Positions 35,363-43,140 of a stretch of DNA of 64,000 bases are shown here, in pieces (within the stretch, counting starts at the first letter, position 1; every line of letters starts with the position of its first letter). Origin of the DNA: Desmospora activa DSM 45169 (GTDB taxonomy: Bacteria > Bacillota > Bacilli > Thermoactinomycetales > DSM-45169); assembly GCF_003046315.1 (NCBI RefSeq), contig NZ_PZZP01000001.1, positions 124,001-188,000 of the forward strand, given 5' to 3'. The translations under genes were made by a program, and so were the position numbers. Below the pieces are notes generated by a model. The model searched no databases. It worked only from the letters and a program-made list of their open reading frames with translations, and had not been told where the DNA came from.

Positions 35363-36229
35363 TTGCCAGAGGAGAGCACCATTTTGTTTGTGTACGGAAC
35401 ATTGCGCCAAGGTGAAAATAACCATCACTATTTGAAAGGGGCTGAACGCTTAGCTTCCCAGGCTTGGGTGTACGGTCGTCTGCTCGATACTGGTTGGGGG
35501 TATCCGGCTTTGCTTTTACAAGGGATGGAGCGTGTGTATGGGGAGTTATATCGGGTGCCGCACCGTTTGCTTCCGAAGATTGACGAGTTGGAGGATTATA
35601 CTCCCGGCACTCCAGATAATGAGTATAAACGGGTTACCGTCACTGTGGGAACCGATGTAGGAGAATGCCGAGCGATGACATATCTCTATACACAATCGCT
35701 GGCCAGGGAGAAGGAAATCCCTTTTGGAGATTGGCGGTTATACCATTTGCGGCGTCGGTTGCCACTGCTTTACTTTGCCTATGGATCTTGTATGGATGAT
35801 GAACGGTTTCGTTTGCAAGGAGTGGCGGATGCGTTTCGGGAACGATTGGGTCGTGGGGTGTTAACCGGGTATGATATGCGCTATACCCTCTCATACCCCG
35901 ACGGTGGCCGTGCCGATCTGGTAGAGAAAAAAGGGGCGATTGCCGAAGGAGTAGTTTATCGTATCGGTGCGCGGGGATTGGATTATCTCTATTGGCGGGA
36001 AGGAGTGCAGGAAGGCACATACCGTCCGGCGATGGTATCAGTAGAAATGAAGGACGGCATCCATGATGCCCTCACCTTTCTCGTAATCGACAAAAAAGAA
36101 GAGACAGCGCCTCCCGAGCACTACGCCCGCGAAATTTTGCGGGGCTCTTATGGGACCGTGAGCGATGCGTACTATCAAAAACTGAAGCGTCGGCTGCTCA
36201 ATCGTTTTTATATGAATGTACCGTTTTAA
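35363..36229 (+). CDS. ykqA: Double gamma-glutamylcyclotransferase-like protein (YkqA type)
   Basis: 288 residues with two GGCT/AIG2-like domains. The first starts at FVYGTLRQGENNHHYL (about 9-24) and the second at YFAYGSCMDDERF (about 138-150). The tandem arrangement and length match B. subtilis YkqA. Single-domain relatives cyclise gamma-glutamyl amines; the reaction of the double-domain form is unknown. TTG start behind AGGGTGAG, six bases after the sirtuin stop. Confidence 0.82.
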   Translation: MPEESTILFVYGTLRQGENNHHYLKGAERLASQAWVYGRLLDTGWGYPALLLQGMERVYGELYRVPHRLLPKIDELEDYTPGTPDNEYKRVTVTVGTDVGECRAMTYLYTQSLAREKEIPFGDWRLYHLRRRLPLLYFAYGSCMDDERFRLQGVADAFRERLGRGVLTGYDMRYTLSYPDGGRADLVEKKGAIAEGVVYRIGARGLDYLYWREGVQEGTYRPAMVSVEMKDGIHDALTFLVIDKKEETAPPEHYAREILRGSYGTVSDAYYQKLKRRLLNRFYMNVPF

Positions 36230-36444
36230 CCCTTTGTCCAAGTTAGTGGGGGCATTGGGTCTTTGCGTTCTTGTTTTTATGAAGAAGTAGAGATTGGGTT
36301 TCTGCCACTGATTGCGGTAGCGAGTATGTCTGGCGATCGCTTAAGCCGGTTACTCGTATTTTCCCTTTATCAGTGGCTTTTGTATCTATTGGTAGAAGAC
36401 TAACCCTTCTGTTGCATGAAAGCTTCTTGCTTCCGATGGCAAGA

Positions 36445-36480
36445 AACTCCCGCTTCTTCGCGTTAGCGAAAGCGGGAGAG
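36445..36480 (-). terminator. Terminator of the minus-strand membrane gene
   Basis: CTCCCGCTT/AAGCGGGAG with an inner TTCGC/GCGAA stem, followed on the minus strand by TTTCTTGCC. The 36.2-36.5 kb gap shows nothing else. Confidence 0.6.
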
Positions 36481-36482
36481 GT

Positions 36483-37211
36483 TTAGGGTGTATTCGTCGG
36501 CCGTTGGAATAATTCTGTGATGAAATGTTGCTGTTCCATGGTCCAGCCCCGTTCCTTCAGCATATTGACAGCCTGATCCGACAGCGGGGTGCTTGTGTAA
36601 AAGGGGATTCCCCGTTTGATCGCTTCCCGGTCGACCGTTTGTAGGCTTTGGGTATTCATGCCACCGCTCTTCCATATTTCCAAACTGGTTCCGTCTTGAA
36701 AATGAAAAGAATAAGTGCCGTTAAAAAGTTCATCCTCTTCACCGATGGCATAGCTGACACTGATCGATTGCACATCGTTCCAGGAATGAATGCGCTCCAC
36801 ACCGAGGGAGTAAAACGGGGAATGGACGATTTCATGTTCATTGATCATCACATAGGAATCCAATACCATTGCCAGCAACGGGATCGTTACCGCCAACGGA
36901 AAGAAGAATCGACGCAACGACTCCTGCCACCCGCGGATCCCTGAGCGTAAACTGTGTATATAAAAAAGGCACAAAATTAAAATGGCAACCATAAAGGCTG
37001 AATTGGTAGCGGTATCCCGATATGCGTGGAAATAAAGAGCGTCTTGTTCTTGATACAACCAAACCCGCACCAAGGACATTCCTTGGATGATGACAACTAC
37101 CGGCAGGGTAAGGAGCAGCACGTTTATCAGAATCGAACGACTTCCCTGTAACAGTCGGCGCAACCACTGTCCCTGGGGATGAGTATTTGGCATCTGTTCA
37201 AAGGCAGTCAT
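36483..37211 (-). CDS. Membrane protein, unknown; N-terminal helices and a soluble C-terminal domain
   Basis: 242 residues. Three hydrophobic segments at about 27-50, 71-88 and 103-121 are followed by a soluble part. That part has a beta-rich stretch (EIVHSPFYSLGVERIHSWNDVQSISVSYAI) resembling the bacterial PH-like domains found after short TM regions. ATG 37211. It has its own terminator and is divergent from the SDR gene. No function recognised. Confidence 0.62.
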   Translation of the reverse strand: MTAFEQMPNTHPQGQWLRRLLQGSRSILINVLLLTLPVVVIIQGMSLVRVWLYQEQDALYFHAYRDTATNSAFMVAILILCLFYIHSLRSGIRGWQESLRRFFFPLAVTIPLLAMVLDSYVMINEHEIVHSPFYSLGVERIHSWNDVQSISVSYAIGEEDELFNGTYSFHFQDGTSLEIWKSGGMNTQSLQTVDREAIKRGIPFYTSTPLSDQAVNMLKERGWTMEQQHFITELFQRPTNTP

Positions 37212-37356
37212 CGTCTCGCCTCTTTTCTTTTTCTTGATATCATCTTACAACATTTCGCATGAGGAGAATGAAACAATTTAGCGGGTTATTTTCGAATGGT
37301 TGGATGCAAAAGGGGGAAGAGTATGCTTTGATTTGACCGACAAAGGAGGAGCAATC

Positions 37357-38235
37357 ATGCCTCAGCAGACAAAGGCGCAGTCTCAAACTCCGTTGCAGCC
37401 ACCCCAGCACCAACATCGACAACCAGGATTGGAGTCGGAAATGGTTCCCCGCCCGACGGCGGAGGACGACGATTATCGCGGAAGCGGCAAATTGGCGGGA
37501 AAGCGAGCATTGATCACTGGAGGGGACAGTGGGATTGGACGCGCTGTCTCCATCGCTTTTGCCAAGGAAGGAGCCGATGTCGCCATTCTCTATCTGAACG
37601 AGCACGGTGATGCCCAGGAAACTAAAGCCCGGGTAGAGGAGCTGGGAAGAAAAGCGTTACTGCTCCCCGGCGATATCGGTGATGAGATCTTTTGTCAGCA
37701 CGCGGTTCAACAAACCGTCAACAGCCTGGGTGGGTTGGATGTCCTGGTGAATAACGCCGCAGAGCAACATCCCCAAGATGGAATCGACCAAATCGACGCG
37801 CAGCAACTGGAGCGTACCTTTCGTACCAATGTTTTCTCCTTTTTTTATCTGACGAAAGCGGCGCTGCCCCATCTGCCTACAGGCGGGAGCATTATCAATA
37901 CAACATCGGTGACTGCTTATAAGGGAAATCCGGTTTTACTCGATTATTCGGCGACCAAAGGAGCGATTGTCTCCTTTACGCGTTCGTTATCGCAATCGCT
38001 GGTCAAACAGGGCATTCGCGTTAACGGTGTCGCTCCAGGTCCGATTTGGACACCGTTGATCCCTTCCACCTTTGATGCCCAACAAGTGGCCACTTTTGGA
38101 TCCAGCACGCCGATGGGGCGCCCAGGCCAGCCGGCGGAACTGGCGGCCAGTTATGTATTTCTCGCCTCCTCTGACTCTTCCTATATCAGCGGACAAGTGC
38201 TTCACCCCAATGGTGGTGTGGTGGTGAACGGTTAG
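37357..38235 (+). CDS. SDR-family oxidoreductase (general stress protein 39 / YhxC type)
   Basis: 292 residues from ATG 37357, six bases after AAAGGAGGA. A long Gln/Pro-rich N-terminal extension precedes the Rossmann domain: TGGDSGIGRAVSIAF, VLVNNAAEQ, catalytic Ser in NTTSVTAY and the YSATK tetrad. The extended N-terminus and sequence pattern match stress-induced SDR proteins of Bacillus. Substrate unknown. Confidence 0.88.
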   Translation: MPQQTKAQSQTPLQPPQHQHRQPGLESEMVPRPTAEDDDYRGSGKLAGKRALITGGDSGIGRAVSIAFAKEGADVAILYLNEHGDAQETKARVEELGRKALLLPGDIGDEIFCQHAVQQTVNSLGGLDVLVNNAAEQHPQDGIDQIDAQQLERTFRTNVFSFFYLTKAALPHLPTGGSIINTTSVTAYKGNPVLLDYSATKGAIVSFTRSLSQSLVKQGIRVNGVAPGPIWTPLIPSTFDAQQVATFGSSTPMGRPGQPAELAASYVFLASSDSSYISGQVLHPNGGVVVNG

Positions 38236-38385
38236 TTGATAATGGCAAGGTGTAAGGGGCGCTTTCATTTTGCCGACGGGAATCTTAGCTCTTTGAAGAG
38301 TGGGATAAAAGGCAAAACATTGGCTTTCAGTTGGCTTTTTCTGTGGTAAGATTAAGGCGAAGACGATACAGAGGAGGCAGATCCA

Positions 38386-38901
38386 ATGGCACAAACACGT
38401 GAAGGCGCCATCACATTTAAAGGAAACCCCGTCACTCTAGTGGGGCCTGAATTAAAAGCGGGTGACACCGCCCCTGACTTTACGGTTCTGGCTAACGATC
38501 TTAGCCCGGTTACCCTTGCTGACACCCGTGGTCAGGTACGGATTATCAGTGTGGTTCCGTCGTTGGATACCGGTGTTTGTGATGCGCAAACCCGTCGTTT
38601 TAACGAAGAGGCCGCCAATCTGGGTGAACATGTGCGCGTACTTACCGTCAGCGTCGACCTTCCCTTTGCGCAAAAGCGTTGGTGTGGTGCTGCCGGCATC
38701 GAACGGGTGCAGACACTGTCCGACCATCGCGATCTTTCCTTTGGCACGGCATATGGAGTGGTAATCCAAGAACTGCGTCTGCTGGCGCGTGCCGTATTTG
38801 TGATCGATGCCAATGATAAGCTGGTTCATGTTGAAGTGGTCTCTGAAGCAACCAACCACCCGGATTATGAAGCCGCAGTGGAAGCGGCCAAACGCGCATA
38901 A
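38386..38901 (+). CDS. tpx: Thiol peroxidase, Tpx type
   Basis: 171 residues. Atypical 2-Cys peroxiredoxin that reduces hydroperoxides using thioredoxin. The peroxidatic Cys is in [14 protein letters not shown] and the resolving Cys in [10 protein letters not shown], giving the Tpx spacing. It reads TGVC where TPVC is usual, a minor variant. GAGGAGG lies upstream of ATG 38386. Monocistronic with a strong terminator. Confidence 0.95.
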   Translation: MAQTREGAITFKGNPVTLVGPELKAGDTAPDFTVLANDLSPVTLADTRGQVRIISVVPSLDTGVCDAQTRRFNEEAANLGEHVRVLTVSVDLPFAQKRWCGAAGIERVQTLSDHRDLSFGTAYGVVIQELRLLARAVFVIDANDKLVHVEVVSEATNHPDYEAAVEAAKRA

Positions 38902-38905
38902 TGGA

Positions 38906-38940
38906 GCATAAGCCCAGGATTGTCCTGGGCTTATGTTGTA
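38906..38940 (+). terminator. Terminator after tpx
   Basis: 13-bp stem CATAAGCCCAGGA/TCCTGGGCTTATG, followed by TTGTATAAT. Confidence 0.75.
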
Positions 38941-39049
38941 TAATCGGATAAGATTGAACACAAGATAGCACCTGTGAAAGAGGTGAGGCACGCCCTTGTC
39001 GCTGTGGCGGAGCGTTTGACCGATCCAATTGAAAGGCAGGTGCATCGCG

Positions 39050-39631
39050 GTGTCTTCCCGTTCTCTTTACCGGTTGTTCATTGCGGTCCCCGTTCCTGAC
39101 CCCCATCGACAGTGGATGGCGGAATGGTGTCGGGAGCGGTCCGAACAGTGGCCCTTTAAAAAATGGGTTCATCCATCGGACTACCATATTACCGTCCAGT
39201 TCTTGGGAGAGTGTACCTTCCGCCAAGCACGCGAGGTAAAAAAGCGGGTTCGGCTCCTGATGACTGAAATGGAACCCTTCTCCCTCTCGTTGGGCCCAAT
39301 TGGGTGGTTTGGAGTAGCCGATCACCCCCGTATTTTGTGGGCGGGGCTGGATGGAGATTTGGATCGCTTGCACCAGCTCTACCAAGCGGTGGCGGACACC
39401 GTTTCCCCAGTCGGCTTTGCAAAGGAAAAACGACTTTATCGCCCCCATATCACTATAGCCAAAAAATATAAGCGCAACGATTTCCCCCATGAAGAGGTAG
39501 ATACCACCTTTCGCCCGGAATCGGCAGGACTGAAGCCGTGGACGGTGGATGAACTGATTCTCTACCAAACCCATGTCTATCGTTCGCCCATGTATCAACC
39601 CTTAGCGATTTTTGGGGTGGGGGCGGGGTGA
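39050..39631 (+). CDS. thpR: RNA 2',3'-cyclic phosphodiesterase (LigT/ThpR)
   Basis: 193 residues from GTG 39050 behind AAAGGCAGGTG. It belongs to the 2H phosphoesterase family, with both catalytic HxT motifs: HITVQF near residue 50 and HITIAKKY near residue 140. The enzyme opens 2',3'-cyclic phosphates at RNA ends. Monocistronic. Confidence 0.9.
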   Translation: MSSRSLYRLFIAVPVPDPHRQWMAEWCRERSEQWPFKKWVHPSDYHITVQFLGECTFRQAREVKKRVRLLMTEMEPFSLSLGPIGWFGVADHPRILWAGLDGDLDRLHQLYQAVADTVSPVGFAKEKRLYRPHITIAKKYKRNDFPHEEVDTTFRPESAGLKPWTVDELILYQTHVYRSPMYQPLAIFGVGAG

Positions 39632-39721
39632 TGAAGGGCGGATTGATTTACCGGCTTGTTTACCATGACGGTAGCCGCTAACTCTGCTTACCGTATGTAG
39701 CTTATTGATATAACAAGAGCG

Positions 39722-39758
39722 ATAACCCCTGCCAATTATAGTTGGCAGGGGTTTTGTC
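39722..39758 (+). terminator. Terminator downstream of thpR
   Basis: 12-bp stem AACCCCTGCCAA/TTGGCAGGGGTT, then TTGTCGTGTT. Confidence 0.8.
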
Positions 39759-39884
39759 GTGTTCGTTTTGTGGCTTGTTTGTGGAACGAGAAGGTTATAT
39801 AAAAAAGATCAAACCAAAGACATACCGGAATATGTTACAATAACCGCTGAAAGAGTGTCGTAAACCCACCACTCTTTAAACAAA

Positions 39885-40004
39885 ACTAGGGAACCGGAAA
39901 CGAATACCCATACCCGTGATAAAAAACCCGACCGTTCCCGGATCGGTTTGTTCGTAAAAACGGGTGTTTTTTCCGCTGTTCCCCTTTTTGAAAGGGGTAT
40001 TTTT
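39885..40004 (+). promoter_or_regulatory. Structured leader of the queDEC operon with SD-sequestering hairpin
   Basis: The 120 bases before queD contain an A-rich segment TGATAAAAAACCC (39917-39929), a hairpin CCGACCG/CGG-A-TCGG (39928-39946) and a final hairpin CCCCTTT/AAAGGGG (39981-39997). The right arm of the final hairpin is the queD ribosome binding site; it is followed by TATTTTTATG. Such a layout suits a riboswitch controlling translation. preQ1 riboswitches regulate que genes in related bacteria, but I could not fit a preQ1 aptamer by eye. Confidence 0.45.
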
Positions 40005-40481
40005 ATGGATTTTCAAATTCCCGAACGAGTGGAGCGCTTCGGTGTCGACATTCAGCGGGAAGAGCTTCGCTACCATCGAAAGCGGGTGGCGGTGACAAAG
40101 TCGTTTACCTTTGACGCTGCCCACCATCTTCATCTGTATGAAGGAAAGTGTAAAAATCTACATGGACACACCTATCGGCTGGTGATCTCTATCAGCGGTT
40201 TTGTGGACGATGTGGGGATTGCCGTCGATTTTGGCGATATCAAACGGATGTATCAAGAGGAGATCAAGGCCCGTCTGGATCACCGCTATCTCAACGAGGT
40301 TTTACCCAATATGAATACCACGGCGGAAAATATGATTGTCTGGATATGGGAACGCCTGGATGAACGTTTGGTGCAGGAGGGGTTGAAAAAACGAGGCCAC
40401 CGACTGGAGGAGCTGGTGCTGTATGAGACGCCCACCAGCTATGCGACTTTGAGGCGGGAATGGATGGAAGGCGATGAATAA
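40005..40481 (+). CDS. queD: 6-carboxytetrahydropterin synthase
   Basis: 158 residues from ATG 40005. QueD makes 6-carboxy-tetrahydropterin from dihydroneopterin triphosphate, the first dedicated step to queuosine. Zinc His residues are in FDAAHHL and LHGHTY, the catalytic Cys in GKCKNLHGH, and the C-terminal Glu in VLYETPT. First gene of queDEC; its end overlaps queE by 8 bases. Confidence 0.95.
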   Translation: MDFQIPERVERFGVDIQREELRYHRKRVAVTKSFTFDAAHHLHLYEGKCKNLHGHTYRLVISISGFVDDVGIAVDFGDIKRMYQEEIKARLDHRYLNEVLPNMNTTAENMIVWIWERLDERLVQEGLKKRGHRLEELVLYETPTSYATLRREWMEGDE

Positions 40482-41202
40482 AGGATGGAATCTGCCGGAG
40501 CCATCAGTGTATCGACAATGGAAACTGCCGATGGTGGAAGTGTTTGAAACGGTAGAAGGAGAAGGAACAGCAGCGGGGTGGCCAACGGTATTTGTCCGCG
40601 TCTTCCACTGCAATCTGCGCTGCTCCTGGTGTGATACTCCCTACAGCTATGCACCGGCACAACCGGAGTATGAAGCGACGGTGGGGGAAATCGCGGCGGA
40701 AGCGCATCGCTATGCCAGCCACCGCATCTGTTTTACCGGTGGTGAGCCTTTGATGCATCGGGAGAAGTCCGCTGCACTGCTGGAAGCATTGGCGTGTCCG
40801 GAAAAGATCGAGGATGTGCATATCGAGACCAACGGCGCGATTGATCTCACTCCCTTTGATGCCTTACGCCGGGAGCGACCGTGGGGGGAGAAAGTCCGTT
40901 TTATCATGGATTGGAAACTGCCAAGGTCAAAGGAAGAGAGCCGAATGCTGGTTGACAACTTCAACTGTCTCACCCAGCGGGATGAAGTCAAATTGGTGAT
41001 CGCAGATGAGCAGGATTTTCGTGCTGCCGTCGATGTGATCAATCGTCACTATCAGCGGGGGCAGATTCTGTTTAGCCCTGTTTTTGAGACCTTGCCGCCG
41101 CGAACGTTGGTGGAGTGGGTGTTGGCTGAACCTCTCCCTCATGTCCGTGTCAATCTGCAATTGCATAAATTTATCTGGGATCCTGCGGAAAGGGGTGTGT
41201 AA
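40474..41202 (+). CDS. queE: 7-carboxy-7-deazaguanine synthase
   Basis: 242 residues. Radical SAM enzyme that rearranges the QueD product to the deazaguanine ring. The cluster motif is CNLRCSWCDT, followed by the CFTGGEPLMHR region. Starts inside the queD 3' end and is followed two bases later by queC, so the three are one operon. Confidence 0.95.
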   Translation: MNKGWNLPEPSVYRQWKLPMVEVFETVEGEGTAAGWPTVFVRVFHCNLRCSWCDTPYSYAPAQPEYEATVGEIAAEAHRYASHRICFTGGEPLMHREKSAALLEALACPEKIEDVHIETNGAIDLTPFDALRRERPWGEKVRFIMDWKLPRSKEESRMLVDNFNCLTQRDEVKLVIADEQDFRAAVDVINRHYQRGQILFSPVFETLPPRTLVEWVLAEPLPHVRVNLQLHKFIWDPAERGV

Positions 41203-41204
41203 CG

Positions 41205-41894
41205 ATGGGGAAAAAAGCAGTTATCGTGTTGTCAGGTGGGCTGGATAGTACCACCTGTATGGGCTTGGCACAGGCAGAAGGGTATGAATTGTACCCACTC
41301 ACCTTCGATTACGGCCAGCGCCATGACCGGGAGGTGGAACAGGCCAAGGCGATTGCCCACCATTACGAGGTGAAAGAGCACCGTATCGTGGACATCGGCT
41401 TTCTCAATCAGATTGGCGGCAGCGCCTTGACGGAGGATTCCATCTCCGTGCCGACGGAAGAAGAGGAAGGGATTCCCACCACCTATGTTCCGGCACGTAA
41501 TCTGATCTTTCTCTCCCTTGCTGCCGCCTATGCGGAAGTAATCGAGGCGGAAGCGGTCTACACCGGGGTTTCCGCTGTCGACTACAGCGGCTATCCCGAT
41601 TGTCGTCCCCAGTTTATTTCCCACTTGGAAGAGACGATTTGCCGTGCGACCAAAGCGGGAGAGGAAGGCCGCCCGATCCGGTTGGTAACACCCTTAATCC
41701 ACCTCAGCAAAGGAGAGACGATCCGGGAAGGTCTCCGTTTGCATGTTCCTTATCATTTGACCACCTCCTGCTACCAAGGTGGAGAGGTAGCTTGTGGTGT
41801 CTGTGACAGCTGCCGCCTTCGTCGCAAAGGTTTTGCCGATGCGGAAGCGATCGATCCGATTCCATATGTCGACGGGGTGAAAGCTGGAGGATAA
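41205..41894 (+). CDS. queC: 7-cyano-7-deazaguanine synthase
   Basis: 229 residues. ATP-dependent conversion of carboxy-deazaguanine to preQ0. PP-loop LSGGLDSTT at the N-terminus and the zinc site CYQGGEVACGVCDSCRLR near the C-terminus. Third gene of queDEC. queF, the next enzyme, is not in the window. Confidence 0.96.
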   Translation: MGKKAVIVLSGGLDSTTCMGLAQAEGYELYPLTFDYGQRHDREVEQAKAIAHHYEVKEHRIVDIGFLNQIGGSALTEDSISVPTEEEEGIPTTYVPARNLIFLSLAAAYAEVIEAEAVYTGVSAVDYSGYPDCRPQFISHLEETICRATKAGEEGRPIRLVTPLIHLSKGETIREGLRLHVPYHLTTSCYQGGEVACGVCDSCRLRRKGFADAEAIDPIPYVDGVKAGG

Positions 41895-41897
41895 AAT

Positions 41898-41922
41898 AAA
41901 GAGCCATTACGGCTCTCAGGTT
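41898..41922 (+). terminator. Possible terminator after queC
   Basis: Short stem AGAGCC/GGCTCT with loop ATTAC; only a weak T stretch follows. Confidence 0.4.
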
Positions 41923-41938
41923 TCCCCTGTTCTTCGGT

Positions 41939-41995
41939 TGGTGCTGATGGAGGGATTTGAACCCCCGACCCCTTCATTACGAGTGCGCCGCTTAA
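41939..41995 (-). pseudogene. tRNA-Thr(CGU)-like 3' half, 5' part replaced
   Basis: On the minus strand the sequence ends ATCAGCACCA and carries a good T arm (GGGGG, TTCAAAT, CCCTC) and an anticodon loop CTCGTAA with anticodon CGU. The 3' anticodon stem TGAAG has no partner, because the opposite bases read GCGCA. No GCTGATG acceptor strand is found 5' of it. So only the 3' half of a tRNA is left, next to the CRISPR relic. Such halves are often left when mobile DNA uses a tRNA gene. Confidence 0.55.
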
Positions 41996-42065
41996 CCGTG
42001 TATCACGAAAGACAACAAATTGGAGGATGTTAAACTCTTACTGCCAGTTTCCGCGATAGAAAATA

Positions 42066-42161
42066 AACCTAATTCCTTATGGATACGTTCTAAACACCGC
42101 AAAGGAGGAAAGCCACGGCACTGTGGATTGGGTTTCAATTCCTTATAGGTACGTTCTAAAC
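42066..42161 (-). CRISPR. Minimal CRISPR array: two 30-base repeats, one 36-base spacer
   Basis: The repeat at 42132-42161 starts GTTTCAATTCCTTATAGG and ends CGTTCTAAAC; the repeat at 42066-42095 matches it at 23 of 30 positions. Read on the minus strand the intact repeat ends in ATTGAAAC, the usual 5' handle of type I-B/III crRNAs. The other repeat is degenerate mainly at that same end, as terminal repeats are. The 36-base spacer (42096-42131) has a normal length. No cas gene lies in the window. Confidence 0.75.
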
Positions 42162-42400
42162 CCATCAAAAGCCCATTACGAATAGCTTTTCCCGTCGAAT
42201 GCAGAATACCACAATCCTCACTTAATTAACACCCCAAATTTTTGAAAACAGGCATTCCACAAGCTTTTTCACGACCGAGATATTGTTCGTCTATCCCCAG
42301 GGGTTTTTACGCTACTGGTGATCGACGACAAAGATTCAACGTCTTACGCACTTTTTATTGTCCATTTAAACTCTTTCGTTGTGGTGGATCGATACCCAAG
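42162..42400 (-). promoter_or_regulatory. Probable CRISPR leader region
   Basis: It lies on the leader side of the intact repeat, non-coding and AT-rich near the repeat. It includes an imperfect dyad TCGTCTATC/GATCGACGA (42287-42328). Position and symmetry suggest a leader; no promoter is assigned. Confidence 0.4.
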
Positions 42401-42451
42401 GTGATAAACTAAGAGTACGATTAAACATTACCTTTTGTTCGCGGTACCCCA

Positions 42452-42600
42452 TCAGGCAATATTGTTCTGTTTTTCTTTCCCGATCACGCCGTGAAGTCGG
42501 TCGACTTGGTTATCCGTCTCCATTCCGATGCAGTGGTAAGTCACTTCGCCGGAAAACCAAGCCTCCCCCCCAGATAACGCAATCCAGATTGCAAAAAGGG
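42452..42600 (-). pseudogene. Orphan C-terminal coding fragment beside the CRISPR leader
   Basis: The minus frame ending in TGA at 42452-42454 reads GEVTYHCIGMETDNQVDRL, then HGVIGKEKQNNIA. Its codon use looks genuine, but there is no start with a ribosome binding site in about 60 codons. It may be the tail of a lost gene, for example one once next to the array. I do not recognise the family. Confidence 0.25.
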
Positions 42601-42639
42601 GCACTAGATTCGATTCAATTGAACTAGGAGGCCTATCAA

Positions 42640-43008
42640 TTGTTCAAAAGAAAAATTGTATCAGCCTCGATCCTCTCATTGTGGACAATTATTTATGTTT
42701 ATTTCGGATCATCTAACATTAATTTTTTTCCAATAGTTATAGTTGTATTTCTATCTACTATTTCTATATTCCTCTATGGAGTACCCATGTCATTCTTAGC
42801 TGACAAGCTTTCTAATGAAAATGTATGGCTTTCGCTTTTATATCATGCAATAGCAGGTTTCATATTTCCAGCTATTATTTTAATGCTAAAGGGTGATCTT
42901 GAATCGATAACAAAACTAAGTATCCACTTCGCTATATTCTTTTCATTCTTTTCAATGTCCTTTTGGGCTATTGACCAAGGAATGAAAAGAGCATTCCCCA
43001 ATAAATAA
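42640..43008 (+). CDS. AT-rich four-helix membrane protein, unknown
   Basis: 122 residues from TTG 42640 with AGGAGG eight bases upstream. Four hydrophobic segments at about 7-25, 29-50, 64-84 and 91-112. It is clearly more AT-rich than the housekeeping genes nearby, which suggests recent acquisition. It sits between the CRISPR relic and the DUF3238 gene and ends in a shared bidirectional terminator. No family recognised; the topology would suit an immunity or small integral membrane protein, but that is only a guess. Confidence 0.65.
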   Translation: MFKRKIVSASILSLWTIIYVYFGSSNINFFPIVIVVFLSTISIFLYGVPMSFLADKLSNENVWLSLLYHAIAGFIFPAIILMLKGDLESITKLSIHFAIFFSFFSMSFWAIDQGMKRAFPNK

Positions 43009-43106
43009 TGGGGTCGTCACCTCATATGGCACACTCGCTTAATTTAATCGCTACTGCACCCTCACCGCTTGAGGCTTTTATCTTGCCTATGCCCAAGCAC
43101 ACCAAA

Positions 43107-43140
43107 GCAAAAAACCGGCGTTAAATGCCGGTTTTTTGCT
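43107..43140. terminator. Bidirectional terminator
   Basis: Stem AAAAACCGGC/GCCGGTTTTT, loop GTTAAAT. It lies between convergent genes. Confidence 0.85.

Noticed and set aside
39885-39935. preQ1-I aptamer call for the que leader
   Set aside because: The best P1 pairing (ACCGG with CCCGT) has a mismatch and the enclosed loop is too long; kept only as an unclassified leader.
42379-42627. 82-codon plus-strand frame before the AT-rich membrane gene
   Set aside because: Arg/Ser-rich and shadows a better minus-strand frame; no ribosome binding site.
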